28,009 nucleotides of DNA from Candidatus Poseidonia alphae (GCA_002505405.1 DAVD01000041.1:16324-44332); one strand, 5' to 3'. Counted from the stretch's first letter, positions 16,710-25,342 are shown. Translations and numbers: made by a program. Notes: generated by a model from the sequence alone, not told the origin.

Positions 16710-17219
16710 TCACGCAGTTGTGGGCACACGCCATCCAACCCACCATATCCCGAGCACCGCAATAATGGAAATGGTGACTTGGCCAAATCCGGGATCTCCT
16801 GCTTTTGTGACAAGCCAAATGGAAGAAGCAGAAACAAACCCGATTAATCCACAAATCACAATCTTTGAATGGAAGGGAAGGGCCTTTCCAGATCTGTAAT
16901 ACCCCAATAAAGGGCCCCCAAAGTACCGATTGGTAATGAGCCAGTGAAACAACTTCTGGGATGAACGCCCGTAGCAATAAGCAGCAGCTACCAGCCATGA
17001 TGTTGTTGGAAATCCAGGGAGGAATATGCCAATTCCAGCAAATGCAACAAACAAACTACCGACGGTGATCCAAACACCACGGATAAATGCGTTCGCACTC
17101 GGTTTATGTTCAGCTAGCACCAATGCAACAACTTCAGCGTCTTCCAAGAGGGCGTATTTTGAGGCGATTTCCTGTGAAGCCTGGGCTCTCACAAAAGACT
17201 TCGTAGCGATTTCAGTCAC
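16710..17219 (-). CDS. DUF454 (YbaN-like) inner-membrane protein
   Basis: A membrane protein of about 169 residues. The conserved DUF454 block is clear: a first membrane helix (GVWITVGSLFVAFAGIGIFLPGFPTTSWLVAAAYCYGRSS in two pieces), then FHWLITNRYFGGPLLGYYRSGKALP, then two more membrane helices up to the C-terminus. The first 45 or so residues are a polar extension (TEIATKSFVRAQASQEIASKY) not found in the short bacterial members. I choose GTG 17219 because GAGG sits 6 bases before it; GTG 17243 is an in-frame alternative giving 177 residues. Its function is not established in any organism. It is convergent with the DUF6356-like gene and divergent from purN, overlapping neither. Confidence 0.85.
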   Translation of the reverse strand: MTEIATKSFVRAQASQEIASKYALLEDAEVVALVLAEHKPSANAFIRGVWITVGSLFVAFAGIGIFLPGFPTTSWLVAAAYCYGRSSQKLFHWLITNRYFGGPLLGYYRSGKALPFHSKIVICGLIGFVSASSIWLVTKAGDPGFGQVTISIIAVLGIWWVGWRVPTTA

Positions 17220-17286
17220 GGGACCCCTCAATCCTTGCGGCACGCTGAGCCTTCAAAAACCCCTCCGATATGAACGAAGTAATCAA

Positions 17287-17988
17287 ATGAAGGTGAGTTT
17301 TGGGAAAATCATGACAGGAACGCCAATTGGCGGAAGAGTGGCGACAGTTGCGAATCCGCTTCGTTGTGCGGTTTTGATTTCCGGGTCGGGTTCGGGAATG
17401 CAAGCACTGGTCAAAGCCCAACAACACCACGGCCTTTCCCACACCACCTCCGTCGTCATTTCCAACCGGTCGGAAGCAGGAGGAGTTCAACTTGCCGAGG
17501 AACTCGGGGTGGAGGTCAAACTTGTCTTGCCTCCAAAAGGGACCGAGAATACAAGGGCTGCCCATGAAGATTTGATCATGGAGATTCTTGAGCAGTATGA
17601 CATTGAATTCGTGGTTCTTTCCGGCTATATGCGCCTTCTATCCCCCCATCTCCTCGAGTCATGGCGAGGGCGAGTCGTCAACATTCATCCTTCTTATCTT
17701 CCTCATTTTCCCGGCGCTCACGCCCATAGAGATGTCCTTGTTTCTGGGGCTAAGTTAACCGGTTGTACCGTTCACATGGTGGACGAAGGGATGGACAGCG
17801 GGGCTATCCTTGCTCAGGAGATCGTTCCAGTGCTCAGCGGGGACGACGAGGTTTCATTGAGCAAGCGAGTCAAGGTTGAGGAACATCGGCTCTATCCTCG
17901 GGTGCTGAGTTGGATTGCCCAAGGCTTTGTTACCATGAAATCCGGGAAAGTTCATCTCGATGTTCCTCAAGTTCTTCATAACGATTGA
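17287..17988 (+). CDS. purN: Phosphoribosylglycinamide formyltransferase PurN
   Basis: Transfers a formyl group from 10-formyl-THF to GAR, the third step of purine synthesis. From about residue 25 it aligns with PurN: CAVLISGSGSGMQALV, the phosphate-binding start; the catalytic trio is Asn132 and His134 in VNIHPSYLPHFPG, and Asp170 in VDEGMDSG. TGCTVHMVD and SLSKRVKVEEHRLYP are also typical. With ATG 17287 the protein has 233 residues and a 25-residue N-terminal extension; ATG 17311 would give 225. The frame stays open upstream to 17026 but that part is antisense to DUF454 and is rejected. The last 59 bases overlap the end of mobA on the other strand. Confidence 0.95.
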   Translation: MKVSFGKIMTGTPIGGRVATVANPLRCAVLISGSGSGMQALVKAQQHHGLSHTTSVVISNRSEAGGVQLAEELGVEVKLVLPPKGTENTRAAHEDLIMEILEQYDIEFVVLSGYMRLLSPHLLESWRGRVVNIHPSYLPHFPGAHAHRDVLVSGAKLTGCTVHMVDEGMDSGAILAQEIVPVLSGDDEVSLSKRVKVEEHRLYPRVLSWIAQGFVTMKSGKVHLDVPQVLHND

Positions 17989-18469
17989 AATTGGTGAAAC
18001 ATTGCCCAATATCTTTCGTGTCAATGGTCGGTAAGGATTCAGTCATGCTACGCATTGAATCCATCCTCACGGGTAGGGAAAAGGATTGTGGGATGTACGA
18101 GAACAAAGGTTGCCTTCGCCCGTTCGCATCGACAGGGACTCCTCCAAGTTGTGCTCGTTCCAAGAAGGCCATGCATGCTTTTTCCTCAAAGAGGAATGCA
18201 TCACAGGGCACCAATAAGACGTTGCCATCAATCCGGTTTAGAGCCCATTCAACAACCTGATGAACACCGTTACAATGCGACGGGTCAGCCCATGTTTCAC
18301 CTTCAAAAAAACCGACTCGCCCCCCGTCTCCACAAAGCACAATAACGCGATGAGCTCCACAACGTAACAAGACGTCTTTTAGTCGGGCAACCCCTCCATA
18401 CATCAACGCCTTATCCCGTCCCATTCGCTGACTTTCTCCGCCTGCTAACAGTAGTACAGTGAACGACAT
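17930..18469 (-). CDS. mobA: Molybdenum cofactor guanylyltransferase MobA
   Basis: Attaches GMP to molybdopterin to make the guanine dinucleotide cofactor. The 179-residue protein has the nucleotidyltransferase signature LLLAGGESQRMGRDKAL at residues 6-22 and the Mg-binding VPCDAFLF with Asp90. Residues GVPVDANGRRQPLFSYIP match the family's downstream segment. It is at the short end of the family (180-200). ATG 18469 follows GAGGAG by a few bases, and the gene begins 9 bases after the 78-residue gene, so it is the last gene of a four-gene operon starting at 19844. Its end overlaps purN by 59 bases. No molybdoenzyme is encoded in the window. Confidence 0.9.
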   Translation of the reverse strand: MSFTVLLLAGGESQRMGRDKALMYGGVARLKDVLLRCGAHRVIVLCGDGGRVGFFEGETWADPSHCNGVHQVVEWALNRIDGNVLLVPCDAFLFEEKACMAFLERAQLGGVPVDANGRRQPLFSYIPQSFSLPVRMDSMRSMTESLPTIDTKDIGQCFTNFNRYEELEEHRDELSRISW

Positions 18470-18478
18470 GAGGGCTCC

Positions 18479-18715
18479 TCAGTGCATGCCGTCAAGACGG
18501 TTTAATGCCTCTTCTAATTCTTCAAGCAAGCCTCGAACGCGGTCAAGAAGCGCCTTTCTTTCCCGACTCGAACGAGCTTCTGGTAGCCATTCGAGAAGAC
18601 GGCGTACATCACGCGCATCTCGATCAACAGTCCATCGTAAAACACTCTCAAGAACAGGGTCTTCCGCTGGAAGGAACCGTTCCGTCATGGTCAATACACT
18701 CTGCAAGATGTCCAT
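18479..18715 (-). CDS. Small helical protein of unknown function
   Basis: A 78-residue charged protein, probably all helical, with a Leu-rich amphipathic C-terminal half (LLDRVRGLLEELEEALNRL) that could form a coiled coil. No family recognised. The ATG at 18715 shares its A with the stop TGA of the upstream gene (TGATG), the usual mark of translational coupling; a TTG at 18718 is also in frame. GGAG lies a few bases upstream. It sits between the 207-residue gene and mobA in the same operon. Confidence 0.75.
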   Translation of the reverse strand: MDILQSVLTMTERFLPAEDPVLESVLRWTVDRDARDVRRLLEWLPEARSSRERKALLDRVRGLLEELEEALNRLDGMH

Positions 18716-19338
18716 CAATGCTCCGATACGAGAAGGCGTTCCCTAATTCGTTCGAACAGTTCTCCACCTTTCGGAGCGGTTGATGCGAGACGACGGGATG
18801 CAACGGTTTGCACCTTTCTTAGAGATAAAAACAGAACACAATATTGGTGCCAGTGAGGGCTTTGTTCACTTGCCGCAACCAACCACTCATCGCTCGGAGA
18901 AGAGTGGCCGCCACGAACGATTTCTTCTGCAACTTCAACCACTGCTGATAGCGGCTCTTTCGTTTGTAGAAGGTGAATAAACGCCATCCAGGGATCTTGA
19001 GCAAGGTCTTCTAACGATAAATTTGCAAGAAACAAACCCGCCATGGAAACATCTTCTCGCCCGTGCCGTTTCCAAAGCGACGGGATCAGCTTTGCTAGTT
19101 TTCGTTGGTTGGGGGAGTGGGTTAGCATCCAGGAACTAATTTGGCGCAAATCCGGCAAAGGACTTCCCATATGGAACGAAAAAGTTCCATCTTGTGTTGT
19201 GATATCGGTTCTCGGTTTGTTCGCAAAATTACCAACGCAAATCACGTAGGATTGTTTGAGAAACTTCATCATCTTGCGTTTGGACTTTAACAATGAAGTT
19301 GGTTGAGATTCCAACCAGTCGTCAAGATGAGGATTCAA
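18715..19338 (-). CDS. Unknown helical protein, 207 residues
   Basis: No family recognised. The sequence is rich in helices with alternating Leu and Trp (for example WMLTHSPNQRKLAKLIPSLW and FLANLSLEDLAQDPWMAFIH), which loosely recalls HEAT-like or alkylation-repair folds, but this is a weak impression. No membrane segment or catalytic motif is seen. The start is TTG 19338: its T-T-G overlaps the TGA of the TerB-like gene, and GGTGA lies exactly 6 bases before it. ATG 19272 is the next in-frame choice. It is coupled to both neighbours by stop-start overlap. Confidence 0.72.
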   Translation of the reverse strand: MNPHLDDWLESQPTSLLKSKRKMMKFLKQSYVICVGNFANKPRTDITTQDGTFSFHMGSPLPDLRQISSWMLTHSPNQRKLAKLIPSLWKRHGREDVSMAGLFLANLSLEDLAQDPWMAFIHLLQTKEPLSAVVEVAEEIVRGGHSSPSDEWLVAASEQSPHWHQYCVLFLSLRKVQTVASRRLASTAPKGGELFERIRERLLVSEH

Positions 19339-19844
19339 CGGGTTTCACCCTCATTGATTCGTTTTCGAAACGTATCAAAGAGGTCCCCCACCATACCGAC
19401 CGAATCCCGCAAGGTATTCATCAAGGTGTCAATGACGGCAGCATCTTCATATTTTTCTTTGACCATTTCACGCAACTCAGCCTCAATTTCTCGATGCTGT
19501 TCATCGTCAATATCAAATTGTGAGCGAAGATGAGCAAGGACACGAAATTCATCCCGTGAAAGCGAGGCGTTAACGATAGCGACTTCAAACACCTTTGTGT
19601 AAATCAAGCGCATATTTTCGGGCGAAACCGAATCTCCAGGCCGAGAATCACGATCGGTTTGAATGGCTTCGTAAATGTAGGCGGGCTCGTCGGGGGTTAA
19701 TCCCAAAACGTTGGCGAGTTTGATGATGAGGCGCTTCTCTTCCCGAGTAAGAACGCCATCGATGAGCATGACCTCAACGGTGGAACGGAAAACATCCAAA
19801 CTCCCGAGTTCCGGCGATGACACATGTTCATCCAATACCTTCAT
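19335..19844 (-). CDS. TerB-like domain protein
   Basis: A 169-residue all-helical, acidic protein. It appears to hold two copies of the TerB-like unit: residues about 15-65 (FRSTVEVMLIDGVLTREEKRLI, with the D-G-x-L-x-x-E-E motif) and about 80-130 (KVFEVAIVNASLSRDEFRVL), where the second copy has N-A-S-L in place of the acidic metal-binding site. TerB-like domains occur in tellurite-resistance and other stress or membrane-associated systems; the role here is unknown. ATG 19844 is the first gene of the minus-strand operon that ends in mobA. It is divergent from dnaG. Confidence 0.75.
   Translation of the reverse strand: MKVLDEHVSSPELGSLDVFRSTVEVMLIDGVLTREEKRLIIKLANVLGLTPDEPAYIYEAIQTDRDSRPGDSVSPENMRLIYTKVFEVAIVNASLSRDEFRVLAHLRSQFDIDDEQHREIEAELREMVKEKYEDAAVIDTLMNTLRDSVGMVGDLFDTFRKRINEGETR
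19345..19349 (-). promoter_or_regulatory. Shine-Dalgarno GGTGA deciding the TTG start at 19338
   Basis: Read on the minus strand, GGTGA is followed by six bases and then TTG. The spacing equals that of four other genes in the window, which supports TTG 19338 over the downstream ATG. Confidence 0.7.
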
Positions 19845-20040
19845 CCACTTGAAGAATCCGTTTCAAAAAAACGTAATGTGAAGGTTTCGTTTGTGGAGAG
19901 GATTCAAAAGGGGTCGGCTCCTGGGATATCTGTTCACATTCACTTCATCCTTCCGAGGATGGTTGCAAATGACAGCGCCAAACAGACTGCTTGGCGCCGA
20001 TTATGCAAAGTTCATGTGTTCGTAAGAAAGAGGAATTCTC

Positions 20041-21297
20041 ATGGGAAGAAACAACACTAACAACCGCTCTGGCGGTGGAAACTCAAAAGGCAAGGCTATG
20101 AAATATCAAATTCGAGCCGATATTAAAGTGAACGGAACGGTCCAACGCAAGGACATCATCGGGGCCATTATGGGTCAAACCGAAGGGCTTCTTGGCGATG
20201 AACTTGAACTTCGAAAACTCCAACGGACCGCTCGTATCGGACACGTTGATGTTGAAATGGAAACTAAGAACGGAAAAGTGCATGGAACAATCACCATTCC
20301 AAGCAGCATGGACAACGTTGAAACGGCTATCATTGGTAGTGCGCTAGAAACAATTGACCGTATTGGACCGTGCAACTCAATCATCAAAGTTGTTGAAATC
20401 AGCGATATTCGTGCAACGAAGCGAACCGCTGTTGTTGACCGAGCAAAGGAATTACTCCTTTCTCTCGTCAACTCAGGAGAAGCCGCCTCAAAGACTGTGA
20501 TTGAAGAAGTTCGCTCCGTTCTCACGACCGGAACTGCAACATCATTCCACGGACTAACCTGTGGGCCCAATGTCGAATCATCAACTTCCCTGATTATCGT
20601 GGAAGGCCGAAACGATGTTCGAAACTTGTTGAACTGTGGCTTGAAGAACGCCATCAGTGCCGACGGATCCGGTAACATCAAGCAAGAATTGATTGACCTG
20701 GCAAACAGCAAGGAAAGCGTCACAGTCGCCATTGATGGTGACCGGGGCGGTGAAATGCTATTCCTACAACTTTACGACACGATGAAGGTTGACCATGTTG
20801 CTCAAGCACCTGTTGGTCAAGAATGGGAATTGCTCCCTCAAAAGACGGTTACCATGCGCCTCCAAAAGAAGGTTGACGCTGCCAAATTCAAGCACCAAAT
20901 CGACAACAAGGAAGCCAAAGACAACGAAAAGTTCGGCGGCGAAAAGGACAATGACTGGGACAAAGATATGGACGAAGAATTCAGTGTTGAAGAAGTTGAA
21001 CCCGCTCCAGCAGACATTCAAGAGTTGTTTGACATGGCTGAGGACATCGGCAAGAACAAGGCCGTTATCCGATTTGCTGACGGCACATATTCCGAACAAA
21101 TCGGTCCCTCAAAGCTTGAAGCAGCAATGAGCGAATCCGAGGAAGCAGAGGCTGTTATCTTCAATGGGCCAGTGACTGGAAAGGTACTTGATTACATCAA
21201 TCAATCAACCGCATCCACATTGATTGGAACCAAAGAAGGCAAGGATTTCAAGGCTCCAGAAGGCGTCAAGATTTGGCTTTCTGAAGTTCACCGCTGA
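20041..21297 (+). CDS. dnaG: Archaeal DnaG-type primase (TOPRIM, exosome-associated)
   Basis: A 418-residue archaeal DnaG homologue. In archaea this protein is mainly an exosome subunit that helps recruit poly(A) RNA, with primase activity reported in some species. The N-terminal region has the family's KYQIRADIKVNGTVQRKDIIGAIMGQTEGLLG block (in two parts), then RIGHVDVE. The TOPRIM domain shows Glu188 in IIVEGRNDV and Asp232-Gly-Asp234 in IDGDRGGE, all metal ligands intact. The C-terminal half, after about residue 300, is acidic and then a small conserved end domain (IQELFDMAEDIGK). ATG 20041 has GAGGA exactly 6 bases upstream. It is divergent from the TerB-like operon. Confidence 0.95.
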   Translation: MGRNNTNNRSGGGNSKGKAMKYQIRADIKVNGTVQRKDIIGAIMGQTEGLLGDELELRKLQRTARIGHVDVEMETKNGKVHGTITIPSSMDNVETAIIGSALETIDRIGPCNSIIKVVEISDIRATKRTAVVDRAKELLLSLVNSGEAASKTVIEEVRSVLTTGTATSFHGLTCGPNVESSTSLIIVEGRNDVRNLLNCGLKNAISADGSGNIKQELIDLANSKESVTVAIDGDRGGEMLFLQLYDTMKVDHVAQAPVGQEWELLPQKTVTMRLQKKVDAAKFKHQIDNKEAKDNEKFGGEKDNDWDKDMDEEFSVEEVEPAPADIQELFDMAEDIGKNKAVIRFADGTYSEQIGPSKLEAAMSESEEAEAVIFNGPVTGKVLDYINQSTASTLIGTKEGKDFKAPEGVKIWLSEVHR

Positions 21298-21338
21298 GTA
21301 AGCGGTTCGTTGAAAAGCAACATCGCCTTTGCCCGTCT

Positions 21339-22409
21339 ATGGACGAAGATATTGCTACGGACTGGCCCGCCCAAGAGGATGAGGCAGAACCTTCTCCCGA
21401 CGACATAATTCCAGAGGGTGCGAACCAACTTGACGTTCCCCGTGACGATGAAATACAAGAGGATAACGACCCCGAAGTCACGTCTACTGAGGGCGACAAA
21501 GCGTCAACAGAATGGTCGTTTCCTGTACGAGCAGCACCTATTTTGGCGCTCCAAGGCGAAACGGTAACCGAGTTTCCTTTGAGCCAACATATATCTGGGC
21601 ATCAATCAACCTCACTTGTCATTGATGAAAAATTGATGAGGATGGTTGAATCTCGGTACGATGCAGACGGCATCCGCCGGCTCAATGTCCGCATGGCCCT
21701 CGTCAAAGAGCATATTTCCGGATATTCCCACACGCATCTCGATATCTTTCAGCGCTTGATGCCCATCTGGGCGGGTTCGATTGGGTTCGGTTTGTTTGTT
21801 TGGGTTATGATGTTGACCAACCTCCCCATGATTGGGGGAGGGGTATTCATTTTGGCTGGACTTGCAGGAATACTATTGGCTAAATTGGATTTGCACCGTA
21901 TTTCCTTTTCTGACCACGGTGGCCGCCATGACTTTTACCTCTCTGGATGGAGGCAAAACCCGTTTTTGATTTACAACAGTACAGCCCTTCTAGGGCCGGC
22001 TTTTGTTGGCTTTCTAAGGGATGGAGAAATGAACACTCAACACATTGATGTTATCGTGGAGTCCATGAAACAACCTGCACAGCCAGCCCCGGCTGTGATT
22101 GAGCAAACAAAGGCTCTGCCTGCCCCGATCCCACAACCTCCCCATAGTGTTGCACAACAACTCCCTCTGCCGTCGCAGATTCCAGCACCCCCCTCGCCAC
22201 AACCTACCCCGTTGGCTGGGCCTCCAATTAGGTCGCCTCAAGCCAACATTCCACCGCCGCCAGTCGCAGCCCCGATTCCTGCACCGCTCCCGCTGCCCTC
22301 AACACCGCAAGCTCCAACAATGGTCCCACTCAACTCACTCCCGCCACCCCCGTTACCGCCACCAACGTCGCCAGTTGGGGCACCGGTTCGAGACCCTCTG
22401 TGGGATTGA
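21339..22409 (+). CDS. Membrane protein with acidic N-terminus and proline-rich C-terminus
   Basis: A 356-residue protein of no family known to me. Residues 1-55 are highly acidic. Residues 60-140 look globular. Two membrane helices occupy about 146-187 (FGLFVWVMMLTNLPMIGGG and VFILAGLAGILLAKL), and a shorter hydrophobic stretch follows near 210-226. From about 245 to the end the chain is mostly Pro, Ala, Gln and Leu, with runs such as PPPPLPPP, so it is probably an extended, disordered arm. ATG 21339 begins 41 bases after dnaG. Its stop is one base from the stop of the convergent 916-residue gene. Confidence 0.8.
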   Translation: MDEDIATDWPAQEDEAEPSPDDIIPEGANQLDVPRDDEIQEDNDPEVTSTEGDKASTEWSFPVRAAPILALQGETVTEFPLSQHISGHQSTSLVIDEKLMRMVESRYDADGIRRLNVRMALVKEHISGYSHTHLDIFQRLMPIWAGSIGFGLFVWVMMLTNLPMIGGGVFILAGLAGILLAKLDLHRISFSDHGGRHDFYLSGWRQNPFLIYNSTALLGPAFVGFLRDGEMNTQHIDVIVESMKQPAQPAPAVIEQTKALPAPIPQPPHSVAQQLPLPSQIPAPPSPQPTPLAGPPIRSPQANIPPPPVAAPIPAPLPLPSTPQAPTMVPLNSLPPPPLPPPTSPVGAPVRDPLWD

Positions 22410-22410
22410 A

Positions 22411-25161
22411 TCAGGCAACAACGCCGCCTGCAGAAGGCAAGACGATGGCGTCATAGAGGCGCAACGCCTCTTTTTTGATATCAGCAAGGTCGTGAGGTAG
22501 AGCGTATTCGTCCTGCATCATCGGGACCCGGCGGCCTGGACCTGGTATCCGGGTAAGTGCTGTTCCAAGTTCAGTTGCGTCTTTCAATAGATCCCCACTC
22601 GCTCCTGAATGACGTGATTCTAACCGATGGCGCATCCACTTCTTTAGGGGCTTAATCGAATTTGAAAGTACCGTCAGGATCTCGGCTCGCTGAGCGTCTT
22701 CATTGCCGCCATCGGGCAGGCACCTCAACATAATTCGCAGTAAGCGAGCAATACGAACATCACGGGGAGTGACGTTAACATGTCCAGCGATTGACCTTCG
22801 CACCTCCGTCATTGCATTGAGGCCGGCATGTTCAGTTGAATGGGCAGCATCGCTCAAACCAAGTTGTGAGAGCAGCGATGCCAGAGCGTTCAAAGCGGCA
22901 GAAGTCTCCTCAACATTGCCTCCTTGAGGTTGAATGGGCGTGACCTTAGTTGCAACCTCCAAAGGCTCACTTACGACTTTTTCTTTCACCTTCTCAATTC
23001 CGTGACCTTCTGACCTTTCTTCAATGACTTCAGGTAAATCCTCAAGGTGGTCTTCAGAAGGGGCATCAACCACCACTGCATCGGTTTTGGGAGTTGAGGG
23101 GGGTTCCATAACCGGAGGCGTGGGCTCCACAGGCTCAACATGACCTTCCCTTTGAACAGGTTGTTCCATGGCTTCAAGCATGGCTTCATGAGCATCCTCA
23201 AGGGCGTTCGCTGGTGCTTGAACGGGGTGCTCCTTCTCCGGGAGTGGAACCAAGGTTGGACGGACCGTTTTTGGCTTCCATAATTTGAGTTCAAACGTTT
23301 CGTCTTCTACGGCTCTTTGGGCAAGATGGGTCGATAATGCTGGGATTTTTTCGCTCAGCGATGCTAAACGGGAAGGGCGCCTTAAGTCCAATTCAATTTG
23401 CAATGCCCGATTGATGTCTTTATTCCAGGGAAGGTGCTGAAGTCGGCGCCTCAACACTTCGTGATGTTGGACGTGATGCCGTGCCAGATTGAGTTGGCGA
23501 GCGACATCTCCAGGTTGATCTGGGAGGGCTAAAAGCCAGTCTTCAACATCCCACCCCATTTCCTGAAGTTGCTCAACCTCACGGTTTAATTGCGATATAA
23601 ATCGGGTTGGGAGTGAAGATGCAGTGTCCAAACTCGTGGCTGAATCCGAACGCTGCAGGGCAGCAACATAACGTTCAAATTCACTGAGGTTCATCATTGA
23701 TGTATCGCGTTCAATAGCAATTTTATCGGCGATTCTCAAATCTGCAAGCTCTCTGTTCAGCATGTCACGGTGGCGGGCGTTTCGTCGGGTCCTTTCACTG
23801 ATAAATCGCTCAGATTCATCCATTAATTCCTCATAGAGTTCAGTTTCTCGCAACAACCGGACTCGCCCAGTTGCCCCCTCCTCGCCTTCAAAGGATACAT
23901 CGAGGGCCTCCAAATCTTCAATGAGCGCAACGGCCCGCTCCCATTTGGGGCGTGCGTGTGTTAACAGTTCCATGGTTCTTAGAGGATCTTCAAACAGCCT
24001 TTGCCGCCAATCCTCAAGGAGCATGCCGGCACCCTCAAAGTGGTCCAGAAGAGACAGGCCGTCAAGCTCCAATTGCTTCCAAAGTTGGTCTAAAGCGTCA
24101 ACAGCGTCTTGTAATTCTTCTGTGTGTTCGAGTTTTCCAACCCACCCCCGACTCACCTCAACACGGCTTGGCCAATATTTTTCAAAGCGATGCCATCGTT
24201 CAACCAAAGTCAAATGGTGAGTGATTGAGTCTTTGATGGAGTCTAAATTTGCTTCCCATTCCATCAACTCACTCGGATGAAGATCTCCTTCGTGAGGGAA
24301 CACAATGCCCCGGCCCCTCCATCCATCGATGATCGATGAAACCTCTAACCGACGGTCTTCAAACGTCTGGCCCAGGCGACTGACCTCTTTTTCCATCCCG
24401 TTGAGTTCACCGGTTTGTTCAATATTGGTTAGCAAAGAGCGCCGATGTTCCAATTCTTGGCTCATCTCCTCATCAAACGGGGTGATGTGTTGTGCAATTG
24501 ATAGTTTGAGTTGTTCACTTATGTGGTGAAATCCCTGCCATCTTTCAATCACAGCAAAAGCGTCCATCAGTGCTTCTCGTTCAATATCGGGGAGATCGTA
24601 ACCCATTGTTTTCAGGGAATCATACCCCTGCCTCATGACCTTACGTTGACGGTCTTCATCCATTTCGATCATTTCCAGATGGCGAAACAATTCATCGAAA
24701 CGCTCAGGTTGCGTGAATAATGGATACAGGATTTGAACCGATGCAGCACTCGATGGGTCCAGGTTTGCTAGACGCCGATAGAGTTGAAGCCAGTCATTTC
24801 CAAAACCGAATTCATTCCAAGCCACTTTTCCACGCTCCAAAGCCGGCTCCCAAGGCGCATACTGGGCCATCGTCCGTTCAAATGAAGAAAACGCATCATC
24901 TATGGCAAACGGGTCGGAAAGGGCTTGTGTACTCAATGAAAAATCTACATCATGGCCTGGGTGGCCAGCCCCGAATGAAACGATTCGGCCTTCAATTTGA
25001 GAAGCTCGTTCACGCTGAGATTCAAGCCAAGCCAAACGTTCCACAACATTGGATTCATCCTCGTGTAGAAATGCCTCTACACGGGTTCGCTCAAATCCAA
25101 ATCGAACAAGGGATTCAAGGCGCTCAGAATACCAAACGCCCCCGTCGACCTCATCCGTCAA
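22411..25161 (-). CDS. Large helical protein of unknown function, 916 residues
   Basis: No family recognised and no membrane segment. Residues 1-640 are rich in Glu, Arg, Leu and Trp, with long amphipathic helices and a recurring E-x-x-L-x-x-W or L-x-x-W spacing (for example WLQLYRRLANLD, DALDQLWKQLEL and MLLEDWRQRLF), suggesting a bundle or coiled-coil rod. Residues about 640-745 are an acidic, Pro-rich linker. Residues about 745-916 form a second helical domain. TTG 25161 is the start, supported by GGTGA exactly 6 bases upstream; the next in-frame ATG is about 96 codons on. It is divergent from the TPR gene over 181 bases. A scaffold role is a guess from shape. Confidence 0.82.
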   Translation of the reverse strand: MTDEVDGGVWYSERLESLVRFGFERTRVEAFLHEDESNVVERLAWLESQRERASQIEGRIVSFGAGHPGHDVDFSLSTQALSDPFAIDDAFSSFERTMAQYAPWEPALERGKVAWNEFGFGNDWLQLYRRLANLDPSSAASVQILYPLFTQPERFDELFRHLEMIEMDEDRQRKVMRQGYDSLKTMGYDLPDIEREALMDAFAVIERWQGFHHISEQLKLSIAQHITPFDEEMSQELEHRRSLLTNIEQTGELNGMEKEVSRLGQTFEDRRLEVSSIIDGWRGRGIVFPHEGDLHPSELMEWEANLDSIKDSITHHLTLVERWHRFEKYWPSRVEVSRGWVGKLEHTEELQDAVDALDQLWKQLELDGLSLLDHFEGAGMLLEDWRQRLFEDPLRTMELLTHARPKWERAVALIEDLEALDVSFEGEEGATGRVRLLRETELYEELMDESERFISERTRRNARHRDMLNRELADLRIADKIAIERDTSMMNLSEFERYVAALQRSDSATSLDTASSLPTRFISQLNREVEQLQEMGWDVEDWLLALPDQPGDVARQLNLARHHVQHHEVLRRRLQHLPWNKDINRALQIELDLRRPSRLASLSEKIPALSTHLAQRAVEDETFELKLWKPKTVRPTLVPLPEKEHPVQAPANALEDAHEAMLEAMEQPVQREGHVEPVEPTPPVMEPPSTPKTDAVVVDAPSEDHLEDLPEVIEERSEGHGIEKVKEKVVSEPLEVATKVTPIQPQGGNVEETSAALNALASLLSQLGLSDAAHSTEHAGLNAMTEVRRSIAGHVNVTPRDVRIARLLRIMLRCLPDGGNEDAQRAEILTVLSNSIKPLKKWMRHRLESRHSGASGDLLKDATELGTALTRIPGPGRRVPMMQDEYALPHDLADIKKEALRLYDAIVLPSAGGVVA

Positions 25162-25167
25162 TTGACC

Positions 25168-25172
25168 TCACC
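25168..25172 (-). promoter_or_regulatory. Shine-Dalgarno GGTGA deciding the TTG start at 25161
   Basis: On the minus strand, GGTGA is followed by six bases and TTG. No in-frame ATG is close, so this is the main support for the start of the 916-residue gene. Confidence 0.7.
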
Positions 25173-25331
25173 GAACCTGCTTCGTTACAGGGAGCCTTTG
25201 AATGTGAGCAAAGGTGGAAAGGAAAAATGCTTCATTTCCTCTCAATTGTCCAATTCGGGGGAGATTAAAGACTCTCTAAACAGGCACATTCCCCCTTCTT
25301 TTCGCCGCAGACCATAAAGGCACACCGGACG

Positions 25332-25336
25332 GGTGA
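25332..25336 (+). promoter_or_regulatory. Shine-Dalgarno GGTGA for the TPR gene
   Basis: GGTGA six bases before ATG 25343. It confirms the start, whose first residues form the membrane anchor. Confidence 0.75.
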
Positions 25337-25342
25337 GGGTCA

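Noticed and set aside
17026..17286. Upstream extension of the purN frame
   Set aside because: It is antisense to the DUF454 gene and has no similarity to PurN, whose family starts near residue 25 of the chosen protein.
19824..20060. 78-codon plus-strand frame before dnaG
   Set aside because: It overlaps the well-supported dnaG start and the start of the TerB-like gene and has no recognisable domain; the gap more likely holds the two divergent promoters.
22080..22380. Cytosine-rich repeat-like DNA considered as a repeat array
   Set aside because: The pattern is explained by Pro codons in the proline-rich arm; no fixed repeat unit or spacer structure is present.
24720..25268. 182-codon plus-strand frame
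   Set aside because: It lies mostly antisense to the 916-residue gene, which has a good ribosome-binding site; the product has no family resemblance and an unnatural His/Pro/Lys composition.
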